Of a stretch of DNA of 53,541 bases, positions 16,558 to 26,042 are shown piece by piece. The stretch's first letter is position 1, and every line of letters starts with the position of its first letter. The position numbers were made by a program, and so were the translations under genes. The notes beneath the pieces were generated by a model. That model had not been told where the DNA came from. It did not search any database and saw nothing but the letters and a program-made list of their open reading frames with translations. Source of the DNA: Bacillus sp. SJS. GTDB lineage: Bacteria > Bacillota > Bacilli > Bacillales > Bacillaceae. Location of the stretch: contig NZ_JAQV02000032.1 in NCBI RefSeq assembly GCF_000732485.2, forward strand, positions 1-53,541, given 5' to 3'.

Positions 16558-18960
16558 TTATTTACGGATCCAAACCATACCTGCTGAGTTGTCTTTCGCT
16601 TCGCCCATTACTTGAACTTTCAAGCCGTTGCGAGGAAGGATTTTTCCTGCGTCAGGAAGATCGTAGTCGATGTATGTCTGAGAGTCATCGAACAATGTGT
16701 TGCCAAGCATTCCTTTGAACGTGTAATCTCCGCGTGTTGGAGAAGATACGAAGAATTCAGGCGTTTTGTCCCATGAGAATGCTGCATCTGCTACTTGGTA
16801 GCGAGTGCTATTTACTGCTGTTTTCTGGCCATTTAATGTACCCATTACTGTTTCAGGATGCGAATCAACTACTCCGATGAATCCGTAGCCCGGGTGATGT
16901 GCAGGTCCAGTCCAGTTATCCAAGTAGCTTTCATCTCCATACCATACGAGCATTCCAGTATTGTATTTCGCACCTCTTGAGAATGCTAATGCTTTATCAG
17001 ATCCTGCATAGTTTCTCCACTCAAGGTAGTAGTAGTTATCCTTGTAGTAGTTTCCATCAGAGACGATGAAGCCGTTAAGCGTCATTTTTGGGGTGCCCTC
17101 TGCATCATCAGAAAGGACAACTTTTCCGTCAACTGTCAGCGTTGCATTATCAAGACCGAAGCCATCAAGGGCTAATCCGCCGTCTGTTACGTAGTTGAAT
17201 TCCAACTTGATTTTGCTGCCTTTAAATTGGCTGAGGTCATAGGACTTGTCTACCCATTGGCCTAATGAAGATTCGGAGGACGCATCGCCTTTCGTATCAT
17301 CATTTCCGATTGTATCAACAAGAACTTTCGTGCCATCTTCTTTTACTGCATTTACATACAGGTAGTCATACTCAAACTCAACATCGAAGTATGCTTTGTA
17401 ATCAAATTTAGCTGTAGTAGCAGCCGTTAAATCAAATACAGGTGTGCTCATAGACGTATTCAGATCGTCACCTTTTGTGCTGTAGTAGTATTTATTTCCG
17501 AATGCAGGGGCAATTCCTTTTACTGCTTTTTTTGGGAGGTTGATTTTAACGATTCCCGGGTTCTTTGACTTCGTTACACTTTGGTCGATTACCGTTGAGT
17601 AGCCGAATGGATTAATCTCATTGTAATCAATCTCTGTAATGTTTGCCCAGTTTCCACCCATTCCTTTTTGGAAGAACTCTTTGTTCATTGGAGAGAAGCT
17701 TGTTGGTTCTGTTCCGGCAATGTTTCCGTTCCAGCTTCCGCCGCTCATGATCGACCAGGATGCAACCGGCTCGCCAGCTCCTGTGTATTGAGTGTCATAC
17801 TCATCCGGAAGACCAAGGTCATGTCCGAATTCATGAGCGAATACCCCTACAGCTCCATCTTCTGGCTGCACCGTGTAGTCAAATGCCGCCATTTTACCGC
17901 CCCAGTAAGGTACGGAAGAAGTTGTATTGTCAATTTTGTATGGCTGAGTACCAATTGTCCATCTGTGAGACCAAATAGCATCATTGCCAAGACGTCCGCC
18001 GCCAGCTTCCTGACCTGTACCAGCATGGATGATCATCAAGTGATCCACCAGTCCGTCCGGCTCGTTTTGGTTGCCGTCTCCATCTAAATCGTATTGATCA
18101 AAATGATCGTATTCAGATAGGTTGATGCCCGCTGCTACCGCAGAATTCAATGCATCCTTTACCAGGTCGCGTGCTCCTTTAGGACTTTGGTTATCATGTC
18201 CGCCATTCGGATTATCATCGCCGTATTCCTTCGCTTTTCCAGGGACCGTCAGCCAGTCAGAGACTACGCCATTAACCGTGTAGCTTCCGCCTGATTGCTC
18301 TTCGTAATATTGCTTGAAGGTTTTGATTTTTTCACCGTTAAACATCGTGAACTCTTCGTTGCCGAACATTAGCTTCTGATAATGTTCTTTATTAAAATCA
18401 TCGGCATACATGTAACCCTTTTCCTGGTCTACATTGTTATGTTTAAAATCGGAGAATTCAGTAAGCAAAACCAGAACTTTATCTTCACGGACTTTTCCGT
18501 TGTAAGCTGTTCCTTTGGCCGGATCTACTTTTACTAACCCATTCGGCTTGCCCTTCGATGCTTTGTTTTTACCGAACTGTTTTTTAATTTTTTCTTTTTG
18601 CTTATTCATGAAATCTTTTACTTTCGTATCCATGGCATGTCCGTGTGAATCTGCTGCTACTGAGGGCTTTTGTCCTTCTTTTTTCTGAATATAGGATTTG
18701 ACCGCTCTATTAATCTCTGTCTGTGTAGCAGATTTAGAAATCACACCTTGTTCTTTTAATGCTTCTGCTAATCTTTCTTCAGGAATTGTGTTGTAATCAA
18801 TAGGTGCTGATTCAATTGCTGAACTCGTTTCGGCAGCAGATGCTTGTCCTGTAGCAGGAAGCATTGTACCAAGCAGCAGTCCGCTTGCTACTGCTGTACC
18901 AATCGCCGCTTTTTGCAGGCGCTGGCTATTTCTTTTAACTGATCTTTTTAATTTCCTCAA
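16558..18960 (-). CDS. inhA: Immune inhibitor A-type secreted metalloprotease (peptidase M6)
   Basis: The protein matches InhA zinc proteases, secreted enzymes that in the B. cereus group degrade host antimicrobial and matrix proteins and process exoproteins. A long Sec signal with a basic start (K-R-S-V-K-R-N-S) and Ala-rich core ends near A-S-A-A. The zinc site [13 protein letters not shown] is at about residues 376-388, and a MAM-like beta region with a final segment rich in Gly-Asp follows. I choose the TTG at 18960, preceded by AGGGGG at seven bases, giving 800 residues, close to InhA1; the upstream ATG at 19032 lacks a good site and would bury the signal peptide. Monocistronic. Confidence 0.93.
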   Translation of the reverse strand: MRKLKRSVKRNSQRLQKAAIGTAVASGLLLGTMLPATGQASAAETSSAIESAPIDYNTIPEERLAEALKEQGVISKSATQTEINRAVKSYIQKKEGQKPSVAADSHGHAMDTKVKDFMNKQKEKIKKQFGKNKASKGKPNGLVKVDPAKGTAYNGKVREDKVLVLLTEFSDFKHNNVDQEKGYMYADDFNKEHYQKLMFGNEEFTMFNGEKIKTFKQYYEEQSGGSYTVNGVVSDWLTVPGKAKEYGDDNPNGGHDNQSPKGARDLVKDALNSAVAAGINLSEYDHFDQYDLDGDGNQNEPDGLVDHLMIIHAGTGQEAGGGRLGNDAIWSHRWTIGTQPYKIDNTTSSVPYWGGKMAAFDYTVQPEDGAVGVFAHEFGHDLGLPDEYDTQYTGAGEPVASWSIMSGGSWNGNIAGTEPTSFSPMNKEFFQKGMGGNWANITEIDYNEINPFGYSTVIDQSVTKSKNPGIVKINLPKKAVKGIAPAFGNKYYYSTKGDDLNTSMSTPVFDLTAATTAKFDYKAYFDVEFEYDYLYVNAVKEDGTKVLVDTIGNDDTKGDASSESSLGQWVDKSYDLSQFKGSKIKLEFNYVTDGGLALDGFGLDNATLTVDGKVVLSDDAEGTPKMTLNGFIVSDGNYYKDNYYYLEWRNYAGSDKALAFSRGAKYNTGMLVWYGDESYLDNWTGPAHHPGYGFIGVVDSHPETVMGTLNGQKTAVNSTRYQVADAAFSWDKTPEFFVSSPTRGDYTFKGMLGNTLFDDSQTYIDYDLPDAGKILPRNGLKVQVMGEAKDNSAGMVWIRK

Positions 18961-19217
18961 CCCAAGACCCCCTGTAATCACAAAAAAATGAGTAAAATTA
19001 GACATTTTTTCATGAAAATGAAATTTTTTCATTACAAAACTATTATAATTCTAATCTGAATAGAATAAATAGTCCGAATTTTCTATTTTATAAAAATTCC
19101 TTTTGAGGTCTTTGTCCCTATGTTTTTCGTCATGTTTTGATTTCACTTTACATCATATACCAATAAATGGATGGCGAACTGGATAGATAGTCAGATTTGC
19201 ATCCCCGCTGCAAATAA

Positions 19218-19250
19218 AATAAAAAACCCAGAGAAAAGCCCCCGGGCATA
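19218..19250 (-). terminator. Intrinsic terminator of the cap operon
   Basis: On the minus strand CCCGGGG pairs with CTCTGGG using two wobble pairs, followed by TTTTTTATTTTATTT. It lies just after capE. Confidence 0.7.
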
Positions 19251-19259
19251 GCGATTATA

Positions 19260-19493
19260 TTATTCTGCACTTGTATTTGCTGGCTTTTGAGCGATTTGCT
19301 TGCCTTCAGCGGAGGCTTTAGCAGCTGATGCCTGCTTCGCTTCGGCCTGTGCTTGAGCACTCACCTTTTTCATCTCATCAGCAATGGCCGTCTTTTCAGC
19401 AGGATCCATTACTTCTGTATGTTTAAAACCAATCATGACCGCTAAAATCCCCATTACTGCAAGTGTAGACCAAAAACCTTTAATAAGTTTCAT
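19260..19493 (-). CDS. capE: CapE/PgsE-like small capsule protein
   Basis: The 77-residue product has one N-terminal membrane helix (about residues 8-24), then a short acidic-basic helix (D-P-A-E-K-T-A-I-A-D-E-M-K-K-V) and an Ala/Gln/Lys-rich tail. This is the layout of CapE/PgsE, small proteins needed for or stimulating poly-gamma-glutamate synthesis in B. anthracis and B. subtilis. The helix motif and the last position of the capBCADE order support the call more than residue identity does. It is longer than known CapE/PgsE proteins (about 47-55 residues) because of the low-complexity tail. GGAGGAATCGTC precedes the ATG. Confidence 0.75.
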   Translation of the reverse strand: MKLIKGFWSTLAVMGILAVMIGFKHTEVMDPAEKTAIADEMKKVSAQAQAEAKQASAAKASAEGKQIAQKPANTSAE

Positions 19494-19511
19494 GACGATT
19501 CCTCCCGATTT

Positions 19512-21104
19512 TTATTTGGATGAGCTCCATGTTCCTGTTCTTCTGGGGTCTGCTGCTCCGGATACTTTTTTGGTGTCTTTATCTATGGTCAAGGCCATTA
19601 CGCCTCCATAATAGAAAGGTGACTCTTTCACCCGGACGTCATAACCGCGCTTTTCAAGTTTATTTCTCACATTTTCAGGATAGCCGGGCTCCATTGTAAT
19701 CTCGTTATCTTCAATGTAGAAACGCCGCTGATTAATAGCTTCCTGCCAGGACGATCCGAAAAATTCTCTCTGCACCAGAACCTGTGCAAGGACCGTCGGA
19801 ATTCTTTTGCCCCCCGGGGTTCCAATTCCAACTATTTCTTTATCATTTTCCAGAATGGATGGAGATGTATAATTGTTCGGTCTTTTTCCCGGCTCCATTC
19901 GATTAGCAGATTTGGGGTCTTCACTGAAATTACTGAGTGCATTGTTCATGAATACACCATTGACCTGCTCTTTGGATCCGAAAAATTCTCCAAGTGTATT
20001 CGTTACGGATATGATCGTCCCCTCTTTATCTTTGATAACAAAGTGGGTGGTATTATCGTGGTCTTCTTCATCTGCTTCGGAATTGTTGACCTCTATGTCA
20101 AAAGATGCTTTATCAAAATCCATATCCTCAGCCATGTTTTTCAAGTGCTTGTCCGAAAGAAGCCTCTCCGTATCTACCTGACCGAAAGCAGGATCCTGAA
20201 TTTCGGATATACGCTCGTGATAAACATGTTTTGTAAACTCACCCATTAAATGAGTAGAATTGGTTACCTCATTGGACTTGAATTCTCCCTTATACATATC
20301 TGCCAGTTTTAAGATTTGCAGAAGTGATATTCCGCCTGCCGAAGGAGGAGCTGACATGACTGTATATCCGCCAAATTTCCCTTCCAGCGGTTTTTCTTCC
20401 TTCACTTCGTAATTTTTCAAATCCTCCAGATTGACCCGGTCCAATTCTTTTGCCAATGATTCTCCCATTTCCCCTGAATAAAACCCTTTGCTTCCCTGTC
20501 TTTGAATAGCTTGAAGTGTTTTAGCAAGCTCCGGCTGCTTGATCACTCCGTTCGGTTTTACCGGCTTGCCATCCGGATAAAACGGTTCCGGCAGCTTGCC
20601 TTTAAATTGGTCCTGTGCTTCCGCAAGCCGCTGTGAAAGAAATGAGTCGGCTTTGTAGCCTTTGCTTGCATAATGTATTGCCGGTTCAATCAGTTCGGAC
20701 ATGTTCATTTTCCCCTGCTCCTTATGAGCAAGCTCCAGACCTTTTACAAAACCGGGAACGGCAATCTGATCTTTTGATCCTTTTCCGTTCTGAGGTGCAG
20801 AATCTTTATAATCGTATACTTTCTTAATTTTTTTATCCGGGTTATAAACGACCATCATTCCCCCGCCGCCCGGGCCTGATCCGTATGGTTCCGTAACACC
20901 TAACACGTAGGAAACGGCTACAGCGGCATCCATGGCATTGCCTCCGCTGTTCATGACCTTCATCCCTGCCTGAACAGCTAGAGGATGGTTTGCACTGACG
21001 GCCGCTTGCCCTTCAGCCGAACGATTTAGGATTCCGGATTGTGCGACGAGCAATATGACAATGAGAAGAATTGCCAGTGCTGTCCAAAGACGTTTCTTTC
21101 TCAT
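19512..21104 (-). CDS. capD: CapD-like gamma-glutamyltransferase (capsule anchoring/depolymerase)
   Basis: This Ntn hydrolase matches gamma-glutamyltranspeptidases and sits at the capD place in the operon. CapD self-cleaves and then cuts poly-gamma-glutamate and links it to peptidoglycan. A signal-anchor helix spans about residues 5-23. The self-cleavage site N-T-T-H-F-V-I puts the nucleophile at Thr352 in the 530-residue form, the same number as in B. anthracis CapD. The G-G-x-P motif near the C terminus (G-I-G-T-P-G-G-K-R-I-P) is kept. ATG at 21104 has AGGG six bases upstream; the ATG at 21149 would overlap capA. A GGT role in glutathione use is the alternative. Confidence 0.88.
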   Translation of the reverse strand: MRKKRLWTALAILLIVILLVAQSGILNRSAEGQAAVSANHPLAVQAGMKVMNSGGNAMDAAVAVSYVLGVTEPYGSGPGGGGMMVVYNPDKKIKKVYDYKDSAPQNGKGSKDQIAVPGFVKGLELAHKEQGKMNMSELIEPAIHYASKGYKADSFLSQRLAEAQDQFKGKLPEPFYPDGKPVKPNGVIKQPELAKTLQAIQRQGSKGFYSGEMGESLAKELDRVNLEDLKNYEVKEEKPLEGKFGGYTVMSAPPSAGGISLLQILKLADMYKGEFKSNEVTNSTHLMGEFTKHVYHERISEIQDPAFGQVDTERLLSDKHLKNMAEDMDFDKASFDIEVNNSEADEEDHDNTTHFVIKDKEGTIISVTNTLGEFFGSKEQVNGVFMNNALSNFSEDPKSANRMEPGKRPNNYTSPSILENDKEIVGIGTPGGKRIPTVLAQVLVQREFFGSSWQEAINQRRFYIEDNEITMEPGYPENVRNKLEKRGYDVRVKESPFYYGGVMALTIDKDTKKVSGAADPRRTGTWSSSK

Positions 21105-21117
21105 GTGCATCCCTGCT

Positions 21118-22275
21118 TTAATCGAGTTTTTTTGAGAGGTCCTTTTCAAAAATAAGTTTCCCGTTCTCTTCCTTCCAATCCAGGTTCTTTGAATTTTTCG
21201 TCAGCTGCTGAATCATTTTCTTTTTCTGCAGCTCATTCATTTCCCTGATTGGTGCCGGCTGGCCGGCTTTTATTTCAAGCGGGGTCAACTCAAATCTTGC
21301 CTTTCCGTCTGCCATCAGCCTCATTTGTGCAATGGCACTTTCCCTTGTTCTGCTCCAGCCCTGATCAAATACAAAATTTCCAAGACTGTAGAAAATCACA
21401 CTGTCTTTATAAACTTCAACAGGTGACAATACATGCGGATGATGACCGATTACCACATCTGCTCCGGCATCCGCCAGTGCCTTAGCCAGATCTTTCTGGC
21501 GGGGATGAGGGGTCGTATCGTACTCCTGCCCCCAATGAGCATTAACGAATACAAAATCCGCTTTCTTTTTGGCTTCTGCTATCATGGGAACGAAGTTTTT
21601 CGGCTCCATCGCCAAAACCCCGCTGTTGTATTCAGTTGCTTTTGTTCCCTCTGCGTACACATCCGTAAAGGCTAGGGTTGCAACTTTTATTCCATTATAC
21701 TCGCGATAGGAAATGGAATTTTTCGCATCCTTCAGGTTGCTTCCGGCTCCGACTGGATCGATCCCATGCTCTTTTAATGTCTTTCTCGTATCATTTAGCC
21801 CTTGGACGTTATAATCCATCGCATGGGTATTGGCGAGACTGACAGCTGAAAAGTTGAGATTTTGAAGTGTCTGAGCTGATTGTTTGTCCGTTCTCAGCTG
21901 AATGCTTTTCGATTCATTCTTTGGTGCTGATTCGTCCAAAGTAATCGGGTGGTCAAAATTCGCTGTAATATAATCAGAGTTTTGAAGCAGCGGCTTAACC
22001 TGCTGAAACAAATAATCCTGTCCTTTAATGTCGGTTACCTTCTCTACATCCCGTCCCATCATGATGTCGCCCATGAAGGAGGCAGTGAACACCTCGTTTT
22101 TATATTGGGTTACGGCTGGGGCCGGAGGTCTGTCCGCAAAGGAAAAACCGAACATAATTCCTGCAGTGGCGATTAGACCGATCACTGCATGAGTTTTTGA
22201 ATTCCGCCGGTTCCTTTTAATAAACCGCAGGAGCTTCTCTTCGAAATTAAGCTCTTTTCCATTTGGATGGCTCAC
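21118..22275 (-). CDS. capA: Poly-gamma-glutamate capsule protein CapA/PgsA
   Basis: The 385-residue protein is the membrane-anchored extracytoplasmic metallophosphatase-like subunit of the PGA synthase complex, needed for polymer export. One N-terminal membrane helix (about residues 25-47) precedes the PGA_cap domain, with the metal-site motifs F-M-G-D-I-M-M-G-R-D, S-L-A-N-T-H-A-M-D-Y, N-A-H-W-G-Q-E-Y and G-H-H-P-H-V. The start is GTG at 22275 after GGGGAGGAG. It lies 15 bp from capC and 13 bp from capD, inside one operon. Confidence 0.95.
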   Translation of the reverse strand: MSHPNGKELNFEEKLLRFIKRNRRNSKTHAVIGLIATAGIMFGFSFADRPPAPAVTQYKNEVFTASFMGDIMMGRDVEKVTDIKGQDYLFQQVKPLLQNSDYITANFDHPITLDESAPKNESKSIQLRTDKQSAQTLQNLNFSAVSLANTHAMDYNVQGLNDTRKTLKEHGIDPVGAGSNLKDAKNSISYREYNGIKVATLAFTDVYAEGTKATEYNSGVLAMEPKNFVPMIAEAKKKADFVFVNAHWGQEYDTTPHPRQKDLAKALADAGADVVIGHHPHVLSPVEVYKDSVIFYSLGNFVFDQGWSRTRESAIAQMRLMADGKARFELTPLEIKAGQPAPIREMNELQKKKMIQQLTKNSKNLDWKEENGKLIFEKDLSKKLD

Positions 22276-22290
22276 GTTTTTCTCCTCCCC

Positions 22291-22740
22291 TTAGAAAATA
22301 TAGTAAAGCGTCATAAGCAGGAATGTAGCTCCGCTTAGCAAAAGCGTACTTCCGATTGTAAGCGCCATTCCCTGTTTTTGCATCGTATTGGCAATTAATC
22401 CAGGGACGATGATTCCGATTCCCCTAAATTCAAAAATTTCAAAAGGAAGAATAGGATACGTGTAATCAAAAGCTAATTTCAGCAATATTCCTACAGTAAG
22501 CATGGCAGCAAATTTTCTTCTTCCATAAAGAATGACGATTTTGGCTATTCCATATGTAACGATTAAATAGGTAAGCAAGCTGATTAAGAAAACCACAGCA
22601 AGGAAAACCGGCTGGTCAAATACAAGTGCCAAGTATCCCGGAACAATCAGTCCCGCTGGGATGACCCCCGTTTTTTCAGTGAATAGCAAGCTTAGCAATA
22701 CCCCGAGAACCAGGGCTATGTATAAATCAGATCCGAACAA
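22291..22740 (-). CDS. capC: Poly-gamma-glutamate synthesis protein CapC/PgsC
   Basis: The 149-residue very hydrophobic protein has about five membrane helices and the CapC start F-G-S-D-L-Y-I-A-L-V-L-G-V followed by G-V-I-P-A-G-L-I-V-P-G-Y-L-A-L, which is the strongly conserved family block. CapC partners CapB in the membrane synthase. The start is TTG at 22740 with AGGAGG upstream, 12 bp after the capB stop. Length equals PgsC of B. subtilis. Confidence 0.96.
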   Translation of the reverse strand: MFGSDLYIALVLGVLLSLLFTEKTGVIPAGLIVPGYLALVFDQPVFLAVVFLISLLTYLIVTYGIAKIVILYGRRKFAAMLTVGILLKLAFDYTYPILPFEIFEFRGIGIIVPGLIANTMQKQGMALTIGSTLLLSGATFLLMTLYYIF

Positions 22741-22752
22741 TGACTCTTCCTC

Positions 22753-23934
22753 CTAACTGACAAATTGCTTAATTTTATAGTCTTCCAATCTTTCAATTAA
22801 CGGTGTAGCGGCACCATGGATATTTCCTACTCCATAAATTGCGCGTCCGCTCATCATTGGCTCAAGAACAGCCAATATTTCTTCTGTTGAATACCCTTCC
22901 AAATTGTGAAAATTGTCAGCAGGAATGTTTCCAGCCTCATATGAATCAACAATTGGCTGTGTAGTATCACCTATTATCACGACATCTCCAGCAGGAATAT
23001 ATGGCAGTACGTCATTTGCAAATTGAATGGTCCGGTCTACCCGGTCATGACGGCAGTTCATAATGACGACCGCATTCTTTGTCGGATACCCTAGATCCTC
23101 AACCCTTTTCCAAATGTTAATCGTAGACGAGGCATCATTTGCCGCAAATCCATTTACGAAATATCCCGGGTTGCCCGCATCGGCGAGCGGAAGAATTTTC
23201 ATGGCACCTGGATCAGGCGGAGCATTCAGCATGCCCCGAAAGGCTGTTTTTTCATCGATTCCCAACGCGTCTGCAACTGCCAGAGCAAGAGATGCATTGT
23301 CTGGAAAAACCATGTATTCAAAGCTCTTTAGAAATTGTTCGGAAATTCTTGTATTATCACAAACAATTAAAGTTGAATTGCGTTTTTCTGCTTCTTTCCG
23401 GTAGTACTCAATATATGGACTCTCATTGACGATAACGTGCCCGTTATGTGGGATCGTAGCTACGAATGCCTCTGCAACCTCATCAAGAGTCGGCCCCATT
23501 ACATCCATGTGGTCCTCTAATACATTCACAATAATTCCAATATTCGCCTGAAGCATATCCTCCTGAAAGATAATCTGATAATCGGGATTTACGGCCATGC
23601 ATTCGCTCACAAGCGCATTCGCGTTCATTTCAGCTACTTCTTGAATCACACGTCTTTGCTCGCCGATATTTGGACCTTCAGGCCGTCTGACAATCGGTCT
23701 TTCTTCTTTCGTATTCCAGTACATCATCCTTGCATCCGTACCTGTTGTTTTTCCGACTGTTTTGTACCCGGCTTCCTTTACCACACCATAAATAAGTCTT
23801 GTAACGGTTGATTTTCCCCGGATTCCGTTAATGTTAATCCGAACCGGAATGGAATCAAGCCGCTTTTGGTGGCGCCGCTTTTCAATGATGCCCAGCAGCA
23901 GGACGAAAACAGCAGCCGCGAAAATGACCCACAC
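22753..23934 (-). CDS. capB: Poly-gamma-glutamate synthase CapB/PgsB
   Basis: The 393-residue amide ligase activates the gamma-carboxyl of glutamate with ATP and elongates the polymer, at the membrane with CapC and CapA. An N-terminal membrane helix is followed by the P-loop G-I-R-G-K-S-T (residues 37-43) and Mur-ligase-like motifs (N-V-L-E-D-H-M-D). Length is the same as PgsB. The start is GTG at 23934, with GAGG and GGAGATGAGG upstream. It is first in the operon; the 560-bp region upstream holds repeated GTAAACC words. Polymer stereochemistry (D or L) cannot be told. Confidence 0.96.
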   Translation of the reverse strand: MWVIFAAAVFVLLLGIIEKRRHQKRLDSIPVRININGIRGKSTVTRLIYGVVKEAGYKTVGKTTGTDARMMYWNTKEERPIVRRPEGPNIGEQRRVIQEVAEMNANALVSECMAVNPDYQIIFQEDMLQANIGIIVNVLEDHMDVMGPTLDEVAEAFVATIPHNGHVIVNESPYIEYYRKEAEKRNSTLIVCDNTRISEQFLKSFEYMVFPDNASLALAVADALGIDEKTAFRGMLNAPPDPGAMKILPLADAGNPGYFVNGFAANDASSTINIWKRVEDLGYPTKNAVVIMNCRHDRVDRTIQFANDVLPYIPAGDVVIIGDTTQPIVDSYEAGNIPADNFHNLEGYSTEEILAVLEPMMSGRAIYGVGNIHGAATPLIERLEDYKIKQFVS

Positions 23935-24416
23935 GTAACCTCATCTCCTCTATTTGTTTTCATCAGCGTGTATTAGTAAACCCATGTCTACTTTATGGAT
24001 TTACCGCACAGAATAATAGATGATAAAAGTTCGAAGTCCCGTTTTGCCAATATGCCTGCATGTATGTGGAACGGCTCATAAATTTAGACTTTTCAAACTT
24101 CTAAGCCAGAGAAAAAAAAGCGAATTTGCTGCATAACCCTGCTTTAAAAGGGTTTTGTCAGAAAATTTCTCTGATCATCTTTTTCCATAATTTCTTCCTG
24201 CTGATAGTTAAAGGATATCTATAGGATGATTCTCACATTGTAAAGGAATGTAAAAGTTAAGGAAGGGTACGAATTGAGGAGTTATCAATGTAAGGGTTTA
24301 CATTACCAGTGATTCTAAGCAATATAGGCGACTATTGGTGTCCGCACGTAAACCAAAAGTCATGATACCCTTAAATACATGGGAGTCTTTCCTCCTTCTT
24401 TTTGTAAATTGCATGC
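23935..24416 (-). promoter_or_regulatory. cap operon upstream region with repeated GTAAACC boxes
   Basis: This gene-free stretch holds GTAAACC at 23976-23982 and 24348-24354, its reverse complement GGTTTAC at 24295-24301, and a one-mismatch copy GGATTTAC at 23997-24004. The pair at 23976-24004 forms an inverted repeat about 40 bp before capB. A second palindrome, AATGTAAGGGTTTACATT, lies at 24287-24304, and two TTTACA direct repeats (minus strand) lie at about 24240-24256. I recognise no named regulator; sites for a capsule regulator are an inference. Confidence 0.45.
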
Positions 24417-24445
24417 AAAGGAGCTGCTCAGGCTCCGTTTTTGCA
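24417..24445 (+). terminator. Plus-strand terminator-like hairpin without a gene
   Basis: GGAGC-TGCTCAG-GCTCC is followed by GTTTTTG on the plus strand. No plus-strand gene precedes it, so it may end an antisense or small RNA made from the cap upstream region. Confidence 0.4.
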
Positions 24446-24458
24446 GTAAGCAGAAAAA

Positions 24459-24493
24459 ATTAGAAAAAGCTGAATGCACATGCATCCAGCTTG
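24459..24493 (-). terminator. Intrinsic terminator after acetyltransferase
   Basis: On the minus strand AAGCTGGATGCA pairs with TGCATTCAGCTT, followed by TTTC and TTTTTTC. Confidence 0.75.
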
Positions 24494-24496
24494 GAA

Positions 24497-25024
24497 TTAA
24501 ATCGACTTTTCATATTTGCAAAACCCTTTAGTGGTGCCTTTAAGGAGGTATCCGGCAGATTGATAGAAGGAATTCAGTGAGGGATTGGTCTCTATACAAT
24601 CCAGTCTGATCCGGTCCTTCCCATTAAATTCTATGCCTTGTTCTGCCCAGGCCAGTATTTTCATTCCTAAGCCAGACCCTTTAAAGGAATTGGCTGTTAC
24701 GAGCTTGTGCAAATAGATGGAATGGCTTTCCCTTTCATCCCCCCATAGACTGCGATCCCAATCTCCTGGTTTAGGCAGGAGCATGACCATGCCGGCCGCC
24801 AATCCTCCTTTTTCAAATAGAAATACTTCCCCCAGCTTAATTGAAGCAGCGAGCCCGTCCAATTCACCTTTTTCCAGTAGCTCACTCCATTGAGCAGAAC
24901 CTTTTTCCTTGAGCCAACCCGCAGCCTCCTTAAGCAGTAAAGCGATTGTATGACTATCTGCCGGCTCAGCCAATTTAACAGTAAATCCGTCCGGGATGGA
25001 ATCCTGCTTGATACGAAAATTCAT
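24497..25024 (-). CDS. GNAT-family N-acetyltransferase
   Basis: The 175-residue protein has the GNAT pattern: an N-terminal V-K-L-A-E-P-A-D-S strand-helix, L-H-K-L-V-T-A-N-S-F-K-G-S-G-L-G motif A with the acetyl-CoA loop (about residues 108-123), and R-L-D-C-I-E-T-N-P-S-L-N-S-F-Y-Q-S-A-G-Y motif B. It resembles small-molecule GNATs of Firmicutes with no fixed substrate. The ATG at 25024 follows GAGGTGG. It is 30 bp from the methyltransferase upstream and may be the third gene of the oxygenase-methyltransferase transcript. Confidence 0.87.
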   Translation of the reverse strand: MNFRIKQDSIPDGFTVKLAEPADSHTIALLLKEAAGWLKEKGSAQWSELLEKGELDGLAASIKLGEVFLFEKGGLAAGMVMLLPKPGDWDRSLWGDERESHSIYLHKLVTANSFKGSGLGMKILAWAEQGIEFNGKDRIRLDCIETNPSLNSFYQSAGYLLKGTTKGFCKYEKSI

Positions 25025-25054
25025 ATATCCACCTCATTTCCGTATCTGATTGTA

Positions 25055-26041
25055 CTACTTTTCCAAATAGACTGCGAACCATCCTCCTTCTTTAACCACT
25101 GGCCGAATAGAAGAAATCTCAAGACCTGCCTCAGCTGCCACAGCTTCCATCTCTTTCTCTGTTGGGATTGGATGAAGATTTTCAAAAGCCGAGAAGAAGC
25201 TATTAAAAACACTTGAGAATTGTTTCCCGTGCTTGGCATGGCGCATTGGCGTGATAATGGCTATTCCTCCACCCTTTGCAAGCCAGGCCCCAGCCTTTTT
25301 CAGCAGCTCTCCTCTCCGTTCCTGAGGTACATAATGAAGAAGATTATTTATTAGTACTAAATCCCAGCTTTCCGGGCTTTCCCATTCAAATGCATCCCGG
25401 CACTCGATTCTGAGTTCTGGGTATTCCCGGCATTTCGATCTTGCTTCTTTTGCCACTCCTTCATTTAGCTCAATTCCCGTTAAAAGAAGATCTGGAAAAT
25501 CCTTTGCTAATCTCTTTAAATATCCCGCATGGCCGCAGCCAGCATCCAGTACGCTTTTAGCCTTCGTTTTTTTCACGAGCTGATGGATTACCGGATACGC
25601 TACCTGCTCGAGGATCGATGAGGTTTGAGCCACCACTTCCCCGTGCTGCTCATGATTAAAAGTCTGCTTGTTTTCTGTTGTCATAATAGCTGGATAGCTG
25701 AGCAGAGCCGGGATGTGGAGTTCCATCATTTCCTTTAGAATAACCCCGGTCGATTGGGGGTTTTTCTTGCCAGACGGCAGCATGAAGCTTCGAGAAGTAC
25801 GAAATCGGCCTTTTGACGCCTTTTTCATATATCTGATTGAAAGACCTACATCCATCCACCGCTCTAATAAGTCTTTTTTAAGAGAGTTCGCTTGAGCTAC
25901 CTCTGTTATCGTTTTGGGCTTACGAAATGATTCATATAAATCCAGCTCATACCCGACGTAGGCATGCCATGTATAAAGAAATGGCAGATTTTTTTTCATC
26001 CAGCCTTTCGCCTTCAGCACTCTGACATATTCATTCAGCAA
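25055..26041 (-). CDS. Class I SAM-dependent methyltransferase
   Basis: The 328-residue protein has an N-terminal helical region of about 140 residues, as in dimerising small-molecule O- or C-methyltransferases, and then a Rossmann core with motif I V-L-D-A-G-C-G-H-A-G (about residue 165), a G-I-E-L-N-E second strand and L-V-L-I-N-N-L-L-H-Y-V motif IV. It transfers a methyl group from SAM; the acceptor is unknown. The start is TTG at 26041 with GGAGGG seven bases upstream, one base after the stop of the flavin oxygenase, so the two are translationally coupled and probably act in one pathway. Confidence 0.87.
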   Translation of the reverse strand: MLNEYVRVLKAKGWMKKNLPFLYTWHAYVGYELDLYESFRKPKTITEVAQANSLKKDLLERWMDVGLSIRYMKKASKGRFRTSRSFMLPSGKKNPQSTGVILKEMMELHIPALLSYPAIMTTENKQTFNHEQHGEVVAQTSSILEQVAYPVIHQLVKKTKAKSVLDAGCGHAGYLKRLAKDFPDLLLTGIELNEGVAKEARSKCREYPELRIECRDAFEWESPESWDLVLINNLLHYVPQERRGELLKKAGAWLAKGGGIAIITPMRHAKHGKQFSSVFNSFFSAFENLHPIPTEKEMEAVAAEAGLEISSIRPVVKEGGWFAVYLEK

Positions 26042-26042
26042 T

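Noticed and set aside
18961-19032. 24-residue N-terminal extension of InhA
   Set aside because: It would put a hydrophobic segment before the basic start of the signal peptide; the TTG at 18960 has AGGGGG at correct spacing and gives the family length.
24236-24257. PhoP box upstream of capB
   Set aside because: Two TTTACA repeats are present, but spacing (10 bp) and number fall short of the usual four-repeat PhoP pattern; kept only as a note in the upstream region.
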